From Lepiota brunneoincarnata (Eukaryota; Basidiomycota; Agaricomycetes; Agaricales; Agaricaceae): 64,000 nucleotides of DNA. This document shows positions 1-10,231 of this stretch, piece by piece. Under the pieces are notes generated by a model. The model saw nothing but the letters and a program-made list of their open reading frames with translations, was not told the DNA's origin and did no database searches. The position numbers were made by a program, and so were the translations under genes. The DNA is taken from assembly GCA_023014365.1 (NCBI GenBank), contig JAEBUN010000001.1, forward strand, positions 620,001-684,000. The letters run 5' to 3'. Each line of letters opens with the position of its first letter. Positions within the stretch are counted from its first letter, which is position 1.

Positions 1-417
1 ATTTAAGTTTCTACCTCGTTATCAACTGAAATCACTGAGACGTACATCAGGCATAAGACACCCATGACCTTCATAACGAGATAGATGGCTGTGGCAAATG
101 ACCGAGGCCTTCCGAGTTCCTGTCCCTGAGCATGGTAACTTCTGAATTCAAATACAAATGTGGACATTACCAGTAAACGTTTTCAGCGATCTGGCAACTG
201 GAATGGTAAGAAAAATGGTTGGATTTTTCGAGAACCAGTTGTACAAACCTCGGAACGGGAAGAGCAGCACCGAGTCATAGACAAACAACGCAGCGCCTGG
301 AATTGCAAATTTGCTGAGCATTCAAAGGTGCACAACAAAGCTGATAACTGAAGTACCGATACAGTAGATATAGTGGCGCGTCATCATGACCATCGCGTAG
401 GTAGCTTCGTCAGACAT
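1..417 (-). CDS. 5' part of a small membrane-protein gene, possibly DUF6533-like (runs off the window)
   Basis: An ATG at 417 opens a reading frame that begins MSDEATYAMVMMTRHYIYC. A plausible GT-AG intron (297-356, 60 nt, donor GTACTT, acceptor TTCCAG) joins it in phase to a hydrophobic stretch (GAALFVYDSVLLFPFRG and on) encoded at 171-296. A second intron may lie at 126-170. A basic TR/RY-like start, a hydrophobic helix with a VYD motif and a following YxW-like stretch resemble the N-terminal domain (DUF6533) of Agaricomycete integral membrane proteins. This rests on a short motif only. The third exon is uncertain because the spliced frame soon meets a stop, so this may be a broken copy. 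Function is unknown. Confidence 0.3.
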
Positions 418-909
418 GTTGGGATATGGCGCGTGGGCTGTTGGGATTCGAGTGAGCGAATGTCATTATAAATTCCCGAGGAGCCCTCTATATCATGTCT
501 CCGCGGGTGGCGTTGTGCCCCAATGATTAACCCTTCGAGAGTCATAAATTCAAGCTACTCCCAATCGCATCGTAGGTTCTAGAGTGATTTGTCTTCCTTA
601 AGAGTAGTGTCTCACATCACTGCCCGCTGATTGGCTCCAGAAACTACGACAGAGCCCTTGGCTTTGTACCAATGACATTCAGGATGTATTAGTGCCCGAT
701 GGCGCTAAGTGACTATCATATCTTGCACCAAAATTAGTGATCAGGGGTCGTCCATCATGTACGACGAACGCGGAACATATAGAAGCAGCCGTGGCGCAGA
801 CTTCAAGGCCTCAAGGCCTCGGGCATAGCTTTGTATTCCACGGGGCACTAGCGAGGCGAGTGGCAAGGGTCGACGGAGCACTAGCATGAGGTGAGGTGAC
901 AGGGGCCGG
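418..909. other. Intergenic stretch, no gene recognised
   Basis: No convincing coding frame is seen. The part from about 785 to 900 (direct repeat of AAGGCCTC, then GTCGACGGAGC) recurs at about 9613-9705, 22620-22690 and 44170-44240, so it belongs to the duplicated block downstream of the NAT10-like sequences. Confidence 0.4.
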
Positions 910-1092
910 CTAGTCGTCCAAAGCATTGGGACGACGCAGCGTTCCGCCCATAACAAAGTTCAAAGGCTCCATACCACCAGCTAACGAGTCATATCGGACC
1001 TTCTCCCCTGGGTGGATCTCAGAGTTGAGATCACACAGAACATCCAGGGGGTCTGGCCGTGGTGAGTTTTCAAATTTTATTTTAAGGGGCAC
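910..1092 (-). pseudogene. Conserved segment just downstream of the NAT10-like copy; unrecognised gene fragment
   Basis: On the minus strand a 60-residue frame contains the stretch IHPGEKVRYDSLAGGM. The same stretch, with substitutions (IHPGEQVRYDLLASGM), is readable at the equivalent position after two other NAT10-like copies, near 22700-22870 and 44250-44420, although those copies have stops nearby. Conservation of one frame across copies suggests that it was once coding. It could be a 5' exon of the next gene on that strand, perhaps the PARP-like gene, but I cannot show this. No family is recognised. Confidence 0.35.
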
Positions 1093-1156
1093 AAAAACAC
1101 GAAGGTCAAGTAGTCAGCGCACCAAAGAACTACATGCCGAACAAATATACTGTCTT

Positions 1157-4100
1157 TCATCGCTTCGCCTTCTTACTCCTCCTGTTTTTCTTGTTACTGT
1201 TCTCTTCTGGCTTCCGCTTCTGCCCTCCACTCCCTTTCACACTCACTACCGTTGACCCTCCACTACCCTTGATCTGTGCCTCTGCACCACTCCAGTCCAT
1301 TGTCCCATCATCAATCGCATATCTAGCGATGGTATTACCACAACTGCCCATCGAACGTATAACATCATACCACTCGCCTTCTCAGATCCAGGGCGTCAAT
1401 CAGCTCCCGTTGCTTCTCCTTCAGCGCGCGCCCAGCTTCGTCCCCAGCTTCATTCAGCTCTTCTTCTAGAACCGCACTCGCACTCTTCCACCCCCCTTCG
1501 CCCTCCTTAGTTCTCTTCTTCTGACCTGCCATCTCTTTGCCTTCCTCTTCTTTATTGTTCGACGCATCCTCTCCGTCATTAATGCCCCGCAAAGTAACGC
1601 CTTCCTGACAGTGGCAACTCCGCACTAATAGCGGCCTTTTGTATATCTATAAGGCGCTTGGAGAGTTTTTTTATCACTTTGACAAACAGCGCCAATGCCT
1701 GTGAAACAGGCAACTGCAACTCGGCCTTTACGCAACAAGGTCAGTACATATTTTCGCAGAACAAATAATTCACAACACACCTCTACTTCTTCGACACTCT
1801 TCCGCTGCGAGCCGACAGCCAGAAGAATAGCACTTTGTACGGCTGTCAGCTTAACCACTTCGCCTAAGCGCTTCTGGAAATATGCTCCTGCAACAGTCGG
1901 CATCAAGTCCAGGATAACATGATAATCAAGCATATTATTCGCATACGACTCTAGGCGCTTTAGGTCGAACGGTGTAAGAAGCAGTGATAGTTCCTCTGCA
2001 CGTAGCTCGGCTATTCCACTGTTTTCAGTCGTTTTGTTGAAAAGACAAGGAATGGAGCTGCACGGACCCTTTGCCTTGTCCTCCTCCTTCTCCCTGATAC
2101 CTGCATTAATGGCTTCCAACACACTCAGTGCTGTCACACTGGGAAATTCGCGGAACTTGTATGATAGCAGTGAAAGAAATCGTCTGCGGAAATCTAGGTA
2201 TCTCACTCTTCAGTCACTTCCATTACCAAAGGAGGAAAGACTCACCTTTGGCAAATTCACTCAACCATTCCAGCTCAGTTTCCGTCGAACTATTGAGTCC
2301 CCGGACCATAACGGACGTATGCTCCCCCGTAAGCTCGCTCTGCGTCTGTCGAAGGTACAGCGGCACATAACCCGCCCGCTTCCAGAAACTATCAATACGA
2401 CCATCAAGCGCTCGCACAAACACTATCTAAAAATTACTCCTTACCGAAGCAGTTGGGGCGTCAATCCATATGATACACCCAGATAATCGAGGCTCTCAGG
2501 TTTCCGTTCCGTGAGTCGTTGCAACAACGGGGGCATCATATCAACAGCGCGTACGGTTGGTTCCTCAGTCAAAAGTGTCCCGGTCTATATAGCAAATTTA
2601 GTACCGTATTGAACGATCACAACGTATCAATAAACATACCAAATCAATAGCTCCCGCATTTAGGATAACTCGGCTCTGGTCTATCCGACTCGTCGAGATT
2701 GAAGTACTCCCCACTATAAAATGAATTCAGAGCCTGCAGGGCCCGCGAGCCGTAACCCATCTAGTCACATCACACACGTCAGTACCCCACATCTCGAGTC
2801 CAGAGAGACGCTCTCACGCTCGCATAGTCCGGATGGACAAGCAATCCTCACCACCCGCGCACCACTCAACATCCCAAACCTCGTTTCCTGAAATTGCTGA
2901 CTAATCAACCACGGAATCATATCCCCACCCGCCCTCAACCCTCTTCCCAGCCCCTCCATAATCGCCGCCTTGTTAATGTTCCCTTCCAATGCCACTTGCA
3001 ACACAACGAGCGGTTCTGGCAGATACGCCTCGTCGTCCTTTAGAGGTGGTAATAGGACAAACAGGTGGTGCGCGGGCGCATCAGACATGAGCTGTAAATC
3101 GTTGGGCTGGTTTTTGTAATGCGACGCGACGTAGAGTGCCATCATGCGTTGGAGGAACAGCTCCGATGCCGGGTGATAGCTGAACAACGTATCCCGACTC
3201 ACATAGTACAACTCGCATTGCGATGGATGTGGACATCCTTGGCCAATAACTTTTGGAACAATTGTAGCGTCTAAACATAACAGGCCGTTGAGCCATTTTT
3301 CGATTTTGTCTCCACTGGCGTAACGAATCGGGGTCTCGAGCTTGATCTCACGTAGTACGCGTGCCTTGGGGGGTGCCTTTGTGATAGGCTTTTTGGATGA
3401 GGAAGCGGTGGTGGTAGGGTCGTCATCTTTGGAGGGGTTGGTAGAATCTTTGAAGAGGGATGGTCGAGTGCTGTCGCGGAGTTGTTGGATCAGTTTGAGA
3501 GAGAGGGAACGGCCTGTGCCTTCGTAGCCGTTGATAGTAGAAGCCATGAAAACAAGGTAGGGTCCGATGAGGCTGCGTACTAAGGGAAGAGGGATGGCTG
3601 CTGCCTCGTCGATGACTACGAGCTCGGCTTGGCCGAGCACGTGCGCGTCCTCGGGTTGGATGTACTTCCATGACAGTCAGCGTGTAAGGACGGGAGAAAG
3701 AGACACAGGGCGCACTTGGATAGTCTGCCGATGATCTCTAAACACGTTCACCCGTACTATTGCGTTGTTAAAATCTGGATTTGTACTTTGTGCAATGTCA
3801 TAATCCAAATGTTCCTCGTATCCCAGCGCATCCAAGCCTTTGAAAATGAAATCAAATAGCGTCTTCAAGTTTTCCGGACTCGGACTCGTCACGAAAATGT
3901 TCGAATACCCATGTGCGAGTGCCATTGCCATCGCCAAGCCCAGAGCCGCAGATTTGCCTCGACCACGCGCAGCAGTAAGAGTCACGGTCGAAGACAATGT
4001 TTTCTCCGCAATCGCGTCAATAAAAGTAAGCACCGCTTTTGCTTGGTCTATTGTTCTGGCTAGTTTGACGAGGTCACCAGCGGGTTTGGTGTCCTCAAGC

Positions 4101-4965
4101 GAGTCTTTGAGTTCCTTAAGTTCGGATTCTGATTCCTTCTCCTTGCCGGGTTTATCTTCGAGAGGGATGATATCTTTGCCTCGTGAGATGGGAAGAACAT
4201 TGAGCTCGTCGTCAAGGACAAGACAGTCGTCGCAGGAACCCAGGGAGAGGATGAAGCGTTCATTGAAACGGGCGGTGACTGCGTCGTGTGATGAGGTGCG
4301 ATAGCGTGCATGGACATCCTGGAGAACCCATGAGAAATGCGAATGGGAGGGGGAGATGGACGCACCATGGTCATAGTATATAGCTGCTTGAGGGAAGTCA
4401 TGGTTTTGAGTAGGAGTACGATGAGTCCTCCACCTTCAACTGTCTCGATGGTGCGAGCGAGGAGGTTTGGGGTTATGGCTTCGAAATCTTGAAGCACACA
4501 CATGCCATATGTGTTGCCAAGAATTTTATGGGATTCTTTGTAATATCTGTACCCATTGTCGGCACCATATCGTGAGAGGAGGAAAAAATGGCGCACGTAT
4601 ATCTGATATCCGTAACTGTGACGAAGATCTCGAACGGATTCTGCTCGTTGGGCTCTCGAATTCCCCGCTTGACGTCTCTTTTGATTTTGGCCTCCCGCTT
4701 CTTCCGGTGGGTTGTGAATCCGAGATCTTTCTTGTAGCACCATAACACGGAAGGCCGTGCGGACACTCGTGCCTGTGATAGAAGATAATGCAAGTTGACG
4801 ATCTGGTGGTGCCTCGAGGTTGGCGTTGGTCTGACAATCATGAAACAAGGAGGAACGTACTTGATCGCGGCCCTTGTCGCCGACAAGAACTATGAACGAA
4901 CGGTGGTTCTTCTTGACATTGTTATTTATGAGAATGGGTATTCGGTGGTCGAGCTGCTTTCGCAT
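1157..4965 (-). pseudogene. NAT10/Kre33-type RNA cytidine acetyltransferase, near full length but frameshifted
   Basis: The intact family member is a nucleolar ATP-dependent enzyme that makes N4-acetylcytidine in 18S rRNA and tRNA. The start at 4965 (MRKQLDHRIPILINNN) matches the family N-terminus. Exons at 4861-4965, 4597-4802, 4366-4546, 3716-4318 and 2818-3664 splice in phase through GT-AG introns of 47-58 nt. They carry the helicase-like module with Walker A GRGKSAALG (about residue 285) and the DEAA box in LVVIDEAAAIPLP. The GNAT part follows (GMLSGARVVRIA, then GYGSRALQALNSFYSGEYF at 2660-2760) and the C-terminal part ends at 1157 with a basic KKNRRSKKAKR tail. Lesions against the expected frame are a 1-nt insertion near 2833, another near 2652 (giving GSY-stop) and another near 1600. 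The last intron (1323-1377) fits only a GC-AG splice. The family assignment is strong. The pseudogene call assumes that these indels are not sequencing errors. Confidence 0.85.
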
Positions 4966-5335
4966 GGATGGAGGACACGGTGATCGTTGTGCGAGACGAC
5001 GAGCAAATTGAGATCACGAATTTTTGGATATTTTCCCACGGTGTATGCCGGGCTCACGGATTTTGGCAGAGGGGAATGCGCAGCTGACATGGGGAAGAGT
5101 ATGGGACGCAACAGGGCGGACCAGACAAGGCCATTATGTTCTGGCGGTTGCCTCTCAGCCCCGGAGACGATAACTTATAGACGGTTGTATCTCAAGAACC
5201 TTGAAACACCTCCCCACAGGCCATTTTTTAGGTTGAAATGAAGAGCCGATAGAAGTCTAATGGTAAAAACTAGTAGCACCTCGACGTTGCTCCGTTTTAT
5301 GCCCGCCCCATGCTTGTCTTATGCAATTTGTCCGA
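4966..5335. other. Region upstream of the NAT10-like copy; conserved flank, no clear gene
   Basis: This stretch is repeated in part upstream of other NAT10-like N-terminal exons (for example 23625-23810, with the shared word GCGGACCAGACAAGGCCATTA). A short minus-strand frame here (YNGLVWSA-like) is shared with the ORF at 23724-23996, so it may be the end of an unrelated neighbouring gene. No domain is recognised. Confidence 0.35.
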
Positions 5336-5486
5336 CTATCGAGTCTGGAGGCTCACGATCCCAAGCATGACCGTGGGCACTGAAGCAAACGCCCGTACAG
5401 CAATCATCGACTCTCGACCCTTCCCACTATAACCACCTACTTGTTATTGCCCCTGCAACAGAGGGAGAACGAGGAGATCTGCGTAA
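5336..5486 (+). promoter_or_regulatory. Conserved 5' flank / putative promoter of the NLR family
   Basis: The block from the TCTGGAGGCTCACGATC word through CATGACCGTGGGCAC to the ATG is repeated, with small changes, before all six NLR copies: A here, B about 10105-10231, C about 13385-13528, D about 18090-18209, F about 45045-45187, and E, split by a hAT insertion (27090-27134 plus 40788-40913). No TATA box is obvious. Conservation could reflect promoter function or simply recent duplication. Confidence 0.45.
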
Positions 5487-7890
5487 ATGCCGCTGTTACT
5501 AGATCGCTTGTTGGGTCGGAGGAAGAAACCCAAGCGCAGTACAGATGGTAAGCGCAAATAGATTCAACAACCGGCCACATGAATGAATTCAAAGCAGATG
5601 CTAGGCACGGGTTCTTTCAAAATGCGAGTCATACAGAGTTCAGCGGAGCTGTATCCATGGTCGACCACTCGACCTCGAGTAACGACCAATCTATAACCGT
5701 GATCGACAAATCAAACACGATCAACAATATAAACTACATAGAGCAAGGGAAGCCCGGTAGGACTTTCCTCCTACCCCAACCGAGAGACATGCTCATCCGG
5801 AGATCAATTCCCCCTAGTCCTCGAGACTCTCGCATTTAAAATGGCCCCAGGTGCAGACGTTGACTCATCCGCTCGCCATCCCCCACCAAAATGCTATCCA
5901 GGGACACGTACTTCCCTCATTGCCAAAGCCCAAAATTGGCTCCGTGATGACCAGCGGACATGGGATGTCCTGTGGCTTCATGGGCCCGCCGGGGTCGGCA
6001 AATCTGCCGTCGCACAGACACTCGCCGAGTATGCTGCAGAACAACATCGTTTGGGAGCGGCGTTCTTCTTCTCCAAGACGGCTGGACGCAACAATCCTCA
6101 ATCGGTCTTCATCACCCTCGCATACCAACTTGCCGTCCGCATCCCCGAATACCTACCCCGCATTGCACAACAACTGGCTAGAGATCCTGACCTGCTGAAC
6201 AAGGCTCCCCCTGTCCAATTCAAGCGCCTGATTATAGAACCGTTGAGTTCATTGCCTAACCACCCAAAGTACCTTGTCGTCTTGGATGGTCTGGATGAAT
6301 GCGATAGAGAGCAGGCGCAACTTGACATTGTCGAACTGATCAACAACCTCATCCTCTCGCAGACATCTATTCCCATCGTCTGGATGATATGCAGCCGACC
6401 GGAGCCACACCTCATATATGCATGGTCCAGACCCGACTTTGCGATACAGTGTAGGAAGGAGGAGCTGGCAGTCGACACAAAGGAGTCTCGGGATGACAAT
6501 GCGCGATTTATCCGGGCGCGGTTCAAGGAGGTGCACGAGAGATACAAGGATTGTGTGGCAGAAACTAGTGATGGCTCATGGCCAGCGGAGATCGACATTG
6601 TGCGCATTATCGAAGAGGCCTCGGGCCTTTTCATATTTGCAAGTACGATACTCGAATACATTGAAGATCCGGAGTTTGGGCAGCCTACCATACGCCTTGT
6701 TGATGTATTGGGGGCAATCGGACGCTCGCATGTACTTGGACAGCGTAGTCCGATGGAGGGTCTTGATGATCTCTACGCACGGATTCTCTCTGAAGTGCCT
6801 GACAATATTTGGCCAGTCACACATCGGCTACTCAAGATCATTGCATATGATCCGGGCGCATCCCTTCGCACCCCACTGTTTCTCTCCAATTTTCTTGGCA
6901 TCACCCGGAGTGATTTCTACACTGCACTGCGCAAACTCCATTCTGTCCTAGATGTACCTTCACCCAATGATGCCGCCGAGCACTCCCTGCGGTTTTATCA
7001 CGCGTCATTCCACGATTTTCTTGTTCAACCCGCTCGTTCTGGCCGATACTGCGTCACACTGCCCCCTCATTTTCAACGGACTGGTGAGGCGCAGAAATCG
7101 AGTTTGCACGTCATCGGCTCAGTTCTGACGTTCCTCGTTTCGTGCGCAAACCCTAATTCACGCAACCCACATCACCCGGTCCCCAAGATGACCGAATTCC
7201 ATGTCTGTCAGATGCTGAGCAAGCATCTCACATGGTCCCTCTCAGACCCAAACTTGAACATGGAGGTGGCTAGAGACGTGATTGAGTATGCGGGTCGCCA
7301 CATCTTTAACTCTTATGGATTACAAACCGGTGGTGGCCGTCATGAAGAGCTAATCTAACCTGCTCTGTGTCTTTGACTACAACTCCCTATGCTTTCTCCG
7401 GACTCCTGCAATACTTACATGGACGTATCGCATTATTCCCTATTTTATACGGCGGTCACTGAAAACACCGGTAGGACCTGTTACATAACCACCCAAATCA
7501 ATATACTCACATTAGCGGCATAGTCTCTCCGCGATTTGGTCAGAACACGGAGCATGAGCGAAATTGATCGCAGGCTTCTTTCGCTCTTAGAAAGCGCAAG
7601 GTCCAGTGCGAAACCTCTGGTAAGGTTTGACCTCGGAATTCATTATTTGTTGATACCGATTGTCTTTTACTAGGACTTGAATTGGATTTCTGCTAATTAT
7701 GACTTTCATAACTTGCCTAAGCAGACAGAGCAAGGTATATTTCCTCATCGGGTATGGCAGTAACACAGTTCTTGCCCTCGCGAAAAAGAAACAACAGTCA
7801 CTCGAGTTTCACTCTGTCAAAACAGTCACAGATATTTGGCCCGAGCTCACCGGATTGCTTCTCGAGCCAAATCACACAGGTACAGAATGA
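5487..7890 (+). pseudogene. NACHT-domain NLR-like protein, copy A (two disabling indels)
   Basis: Five exons fit the family model: 5487-5547 (MPLLLDRLLGRRKKPKR start), 5598-5756 (FFQNASHTEFSG motif), 5818-7470 (NACHT), 7524-7619 and 7674-7890. Splicing 5757-5817 out joins GKP to VLETLAFKMAPG in frame and bypasses the TAA that otherwise precedes the internal ATG at 5841. The NACHT part has Walker A GPAGVGKS, Walker B YLVVLDGLDECD and the ICSRPEPH motif. Compared with copies E and F, one extra base near 7352 causes a stop at 7356-7358, about 40 residues before the end of exon 3. An extra G near 7737 shifts the last exon. NACHT NTPases of this size act as signal-sensing switches in fungal allorecognition and immunity, so a similar role is inferred only. 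A truncated protein of about 580 aa could still be made. Confidence 0.8.
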
Positions 7891-8257
7891 TATGGAGATG
7901 GAAACCATGTTCCTGTAGGATAGACTGTTGATGAATACTCTGTAAAAGAGATTAGACAGGGAGTGACTAATGCGCAAATACAGTGGATCTTCGTAGGGCG
8001 GCCTTAAGGCCTTAACCCTCGTGCGCATCCCTTGACCACTTGTCAAAAATCCGCCGCGCTGCGGGGCTACGGATAATATGAAACGTATATTTTCCCGTTA
8101 GCTCCCTTGGCGTCCGTCACAAATACGGTGGCATAGAACAAGCGTACTTTTCAAACATCCTTCTACAAGAGAGTGAAGAACAAAAGGATCTGGGGGCATT
8201 CGTCAGTGAAAACACATCCTAATGCTTGGAGAGAAAATTTGCATACCTGCTAACGCA
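7891..8257. other. 3' flank of NLR copy A, conserved among copies
   Basis: The stretch after the stop codon (with GCGGCCTTAAGGCCTTAACCC near 8000) recurs after copies B, C, D and E and after the relic at 49.2 kb. It is probably 3' untranslated or intergenic sequence carried along in the duplications. No gene is seen in it. Confidence 0.45.
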
Positions 8258-9261
8258 TCTAAAAGCAAGGGTCCATCATTAATTCGGGTCCATGGACAAG
8301 GGGAGAGCTGCACTTACAACCTTCTGTGATTACAGCTCCTCTGAAACTCGAATTTAGATGTCGCTTCACTACCTTGTATGCTCGAGTCCTGGGTACCGAA
8401 GCTGATCTCAGTATCAGTTGAAATGTTGTAACTCCCTGGGTAAAGATGGCTCTTACGAATTGTCCTGGCTGGTAGTAGAATCCCATCCGTCTAGAGTTGT
8501 TCACCCTTATAAGCGTTGCGTGTGGCTTAGAGATATTTGCTCCAGTCTGCGAGTCCAATGGAACAAACGACGAGTGGTATTGAATACCTTCTATCATTCA
8601 CCGGCATCTCCGACATTGGTGAGCCCCCCCGTGAAAGGAGTATACGGGTCGGGCCGGGGGGCACCATCTGTCGGCTGGTTGATAGGTAAACTGAAAGCTG
8701 ATGTTTTTACCGTTGTGAAAGCGCAAGACGATAGCTTCAACGGATAATCCAAGTTTCCATCTTGCGCCGTTGTCGTACCGATGACCTGGGTTGAGTCAGT
8801 AGAGCTTCTCGAAAAGTTGGAGTTGGACTTGCTCCAACCTTCGTACTACACAGTTAGTACGATAGCCGGTAAATGTGGTATCATGAAAGCTGCAACACGG
8901 TCCACCTGTATGCATCGTAGTTGTAGCAGACTTAATGACGGGTGATCAACATCAAAGATGCCTACAATTCTGGGCCTGGGCCTTATTGCCTCTCCATTAG
9001 CGCCGGAGCCTGACTTTTGCTGAAGAATTTTACAAACCGAGGAGATGCCTGGATCTTGAGCAGGTATGACTTGCCGTCCTTGTACATCTGGCAGTCTGGA
9101 GACGTCGGAATCAAGATCTGCACGGTTGGGAGAGCATTAATTGATGTTAAAGACCACAGATATGTCGATAGTAAAACGCTTAACTGTTGTTGAGAAGACA
9201 CATCTGTAGGCACAATTAAAAGCTCCAATGCGCACTCAAGGATCAAATACATGATGAGCAC
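8258..9261 (-). pseudogene. PARP-like ADP-ribosyltransferase remnant 1, catalytic core deleted
   Basis: On the minus strand this copy aligns with the better copy at 49.7-51.0 kb. It keeps the upstream exon (VGIFDVDH-like, near 8900-8960) and the C-terminal exon matching TVVYTKDA (near 8690-8760). The sequence between them jumps directly from the end of the first to the intron before the last. The HGT motif and the GYGAY motif of the ART fold are therefore missing. The 3' module (ADWNK-like exon, 8420-8560) is also present but broken. It lies tail to tail with NLR copy A. It is a dead gene fragment. Confidence 0.55.
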
Positions 9262-9704
9262 AGCAGATAGGGGTTGGCCAGATAGTTCCGATATCGCTAT
9301 CGTTTCCTCATCAACGGAATAGGTTATTGGAGTACGAGATGACCTAGCCCATCTAATTTATACACCAACAAATGCAACCCCTTACCATGCCTGAGCAAAA
9401 GAAAATTTCTGCACTTTTCTTGCTTGGATATTCTCCTTGTGCCCAGTCCTGACATCGGGGGAGGTGCGTACAGCGGCAACCGATCGCAAGGAGGAGTGTG
9501 AGCGTGATAGTGGTTGTCTGTGACACAAGGTCATCCTCAATGACAATGTTCATATAGGGGGGTACAATGTCATGGACCGTTTTCCCCGGAAACTGAACGA
9601 TCACTCTCCTCAGACTTCAAGGCCTCAAGGCTTCGGGCACAGCTTCGTACTCCACGAGATACTAACAGGGCAAGCGGTAAAAATCGACGGAGCTGTAGCA
9701 TGAA
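9262..9704. other. Intergenic stretch with a duplicated block, no gene recognised
   Basis: A minus-strand open frame at 9353-9604 has no recognisable features. From 9613 the sequence repeats the AAGGCCTCAAGG...ATCGACGGAGC block also seen at 790-890, 22620-22690 and 44170-44240. Confidence 0.35.
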
Positions 9705-9750
9705 GTGCGAGCCGGTACTCCCATCTTGGTTCGATTCCAAGACCTCGCAC
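9705..9750 (+). other. tRNA-like hairpin with a perfect B-box (possible SINE head)
   Basis: The word GGTTCGATTCC at 9728-9738 matches the RNA polymerase III B-box consensus GGTTCGANNCC. It sits in a perfect T-arm-like hairpin (CTTGG / CCAAG). Outer 7-nt arms, GTGCGAG at 9705-9711 and CTCGCAC at 9744-9750, pair perfectly like an acceptor stem. There is no room for D and anticodon arms, so it is not a functional tRNA. The unrelated sequence that follows, to about 10080, interrupts the duplicated blocks and could be the body of a SINE-like insertion. I see no tail or target duplication. Confidence 0.3.
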
Positions 9751-10104
9751 CGTCGCAGCTTGCTGACCTATCTTCGGAGAACGGCCGGCCTGATGCGTAT
9801 GTAAGGATCTGGCTAAGGAATTACACACAGACAGACAGACGAAAAAGCCGTAGTGTAAAAGACTACGCAGTGGGCCTGTCATCAGGCACCGTGCCATGAG
9901 GGTCCGAGTGGGAGGGATGCCCCAGGCCCAACCCCCCATCCTCCGGCAGATCAATTAATATATTGATTCATACTCCCACAGCCACCCTAAGTTAGGTGGT
10001 CTAATTCTGTCGCTCCATGAGCCAAGGCGGGTTAGGGCAGCGGTTAAGCCCTCTGATGAGCCCCTTCGCAAGGGCGAAACCCGCATGAGTCCCCCCAACA
10101 CAGC
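9751..10104. other. Inserted-looking sequence between duplicated blocks, no gene
   Basis: Copies of the neighbouring blocks elsewhere lack this stretch. It contains a short GACAGACAGACA repeat near 9829 and GC-rich inverted words near 10060-10085. It may be the body of the SINE-like element that starts at 9705. No coding frame is supported. Confidence 0.3.
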
Positions 10105-10231
10105 CTGGAGGCTCACGATCACAACCATGACCGTGGGTATTGAAGCAAGCGCCCATACAGCAATTATCGACCCTTCCCGCCTACTTGCTATCACCACCTA
10201 CACCAGGGCGAGAACAAGGTGATCTGCATAA

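Noticed and set aside
1323..1377. Frameshift in the NAT10-like C-terminal exon
   Set aside because: The same apparent frameshift is found in every fragment. A 55-nt GC-AG intron gives LDLRRYAIDD, the expected family sequence.
6098..6691. Long minus-strand frames opposite the NACHT exons (also 10983-11501, 41676-42071, 45936-46367)
   Set aside because: They are antisense shadows. The same frames appear opposite every NACHT copy, and only the plus strand carries recognisable motifs.
5841..7358. Treating the NACHT part of copy A as a separate gene starting at the ATG at 5841
   Set aside because: All copies share a splice donor after GKP and an acceptor before the LETL/LEAL codons that join exon 2 and the NACHT part in frame. 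The upstream stop lies inside that intron.
9705..9750. Functional tRNA gene
   Set aside because: A T-arm and acceptor-like stem are present, but the 13 bases between them cannot hold D and anticodon arms.
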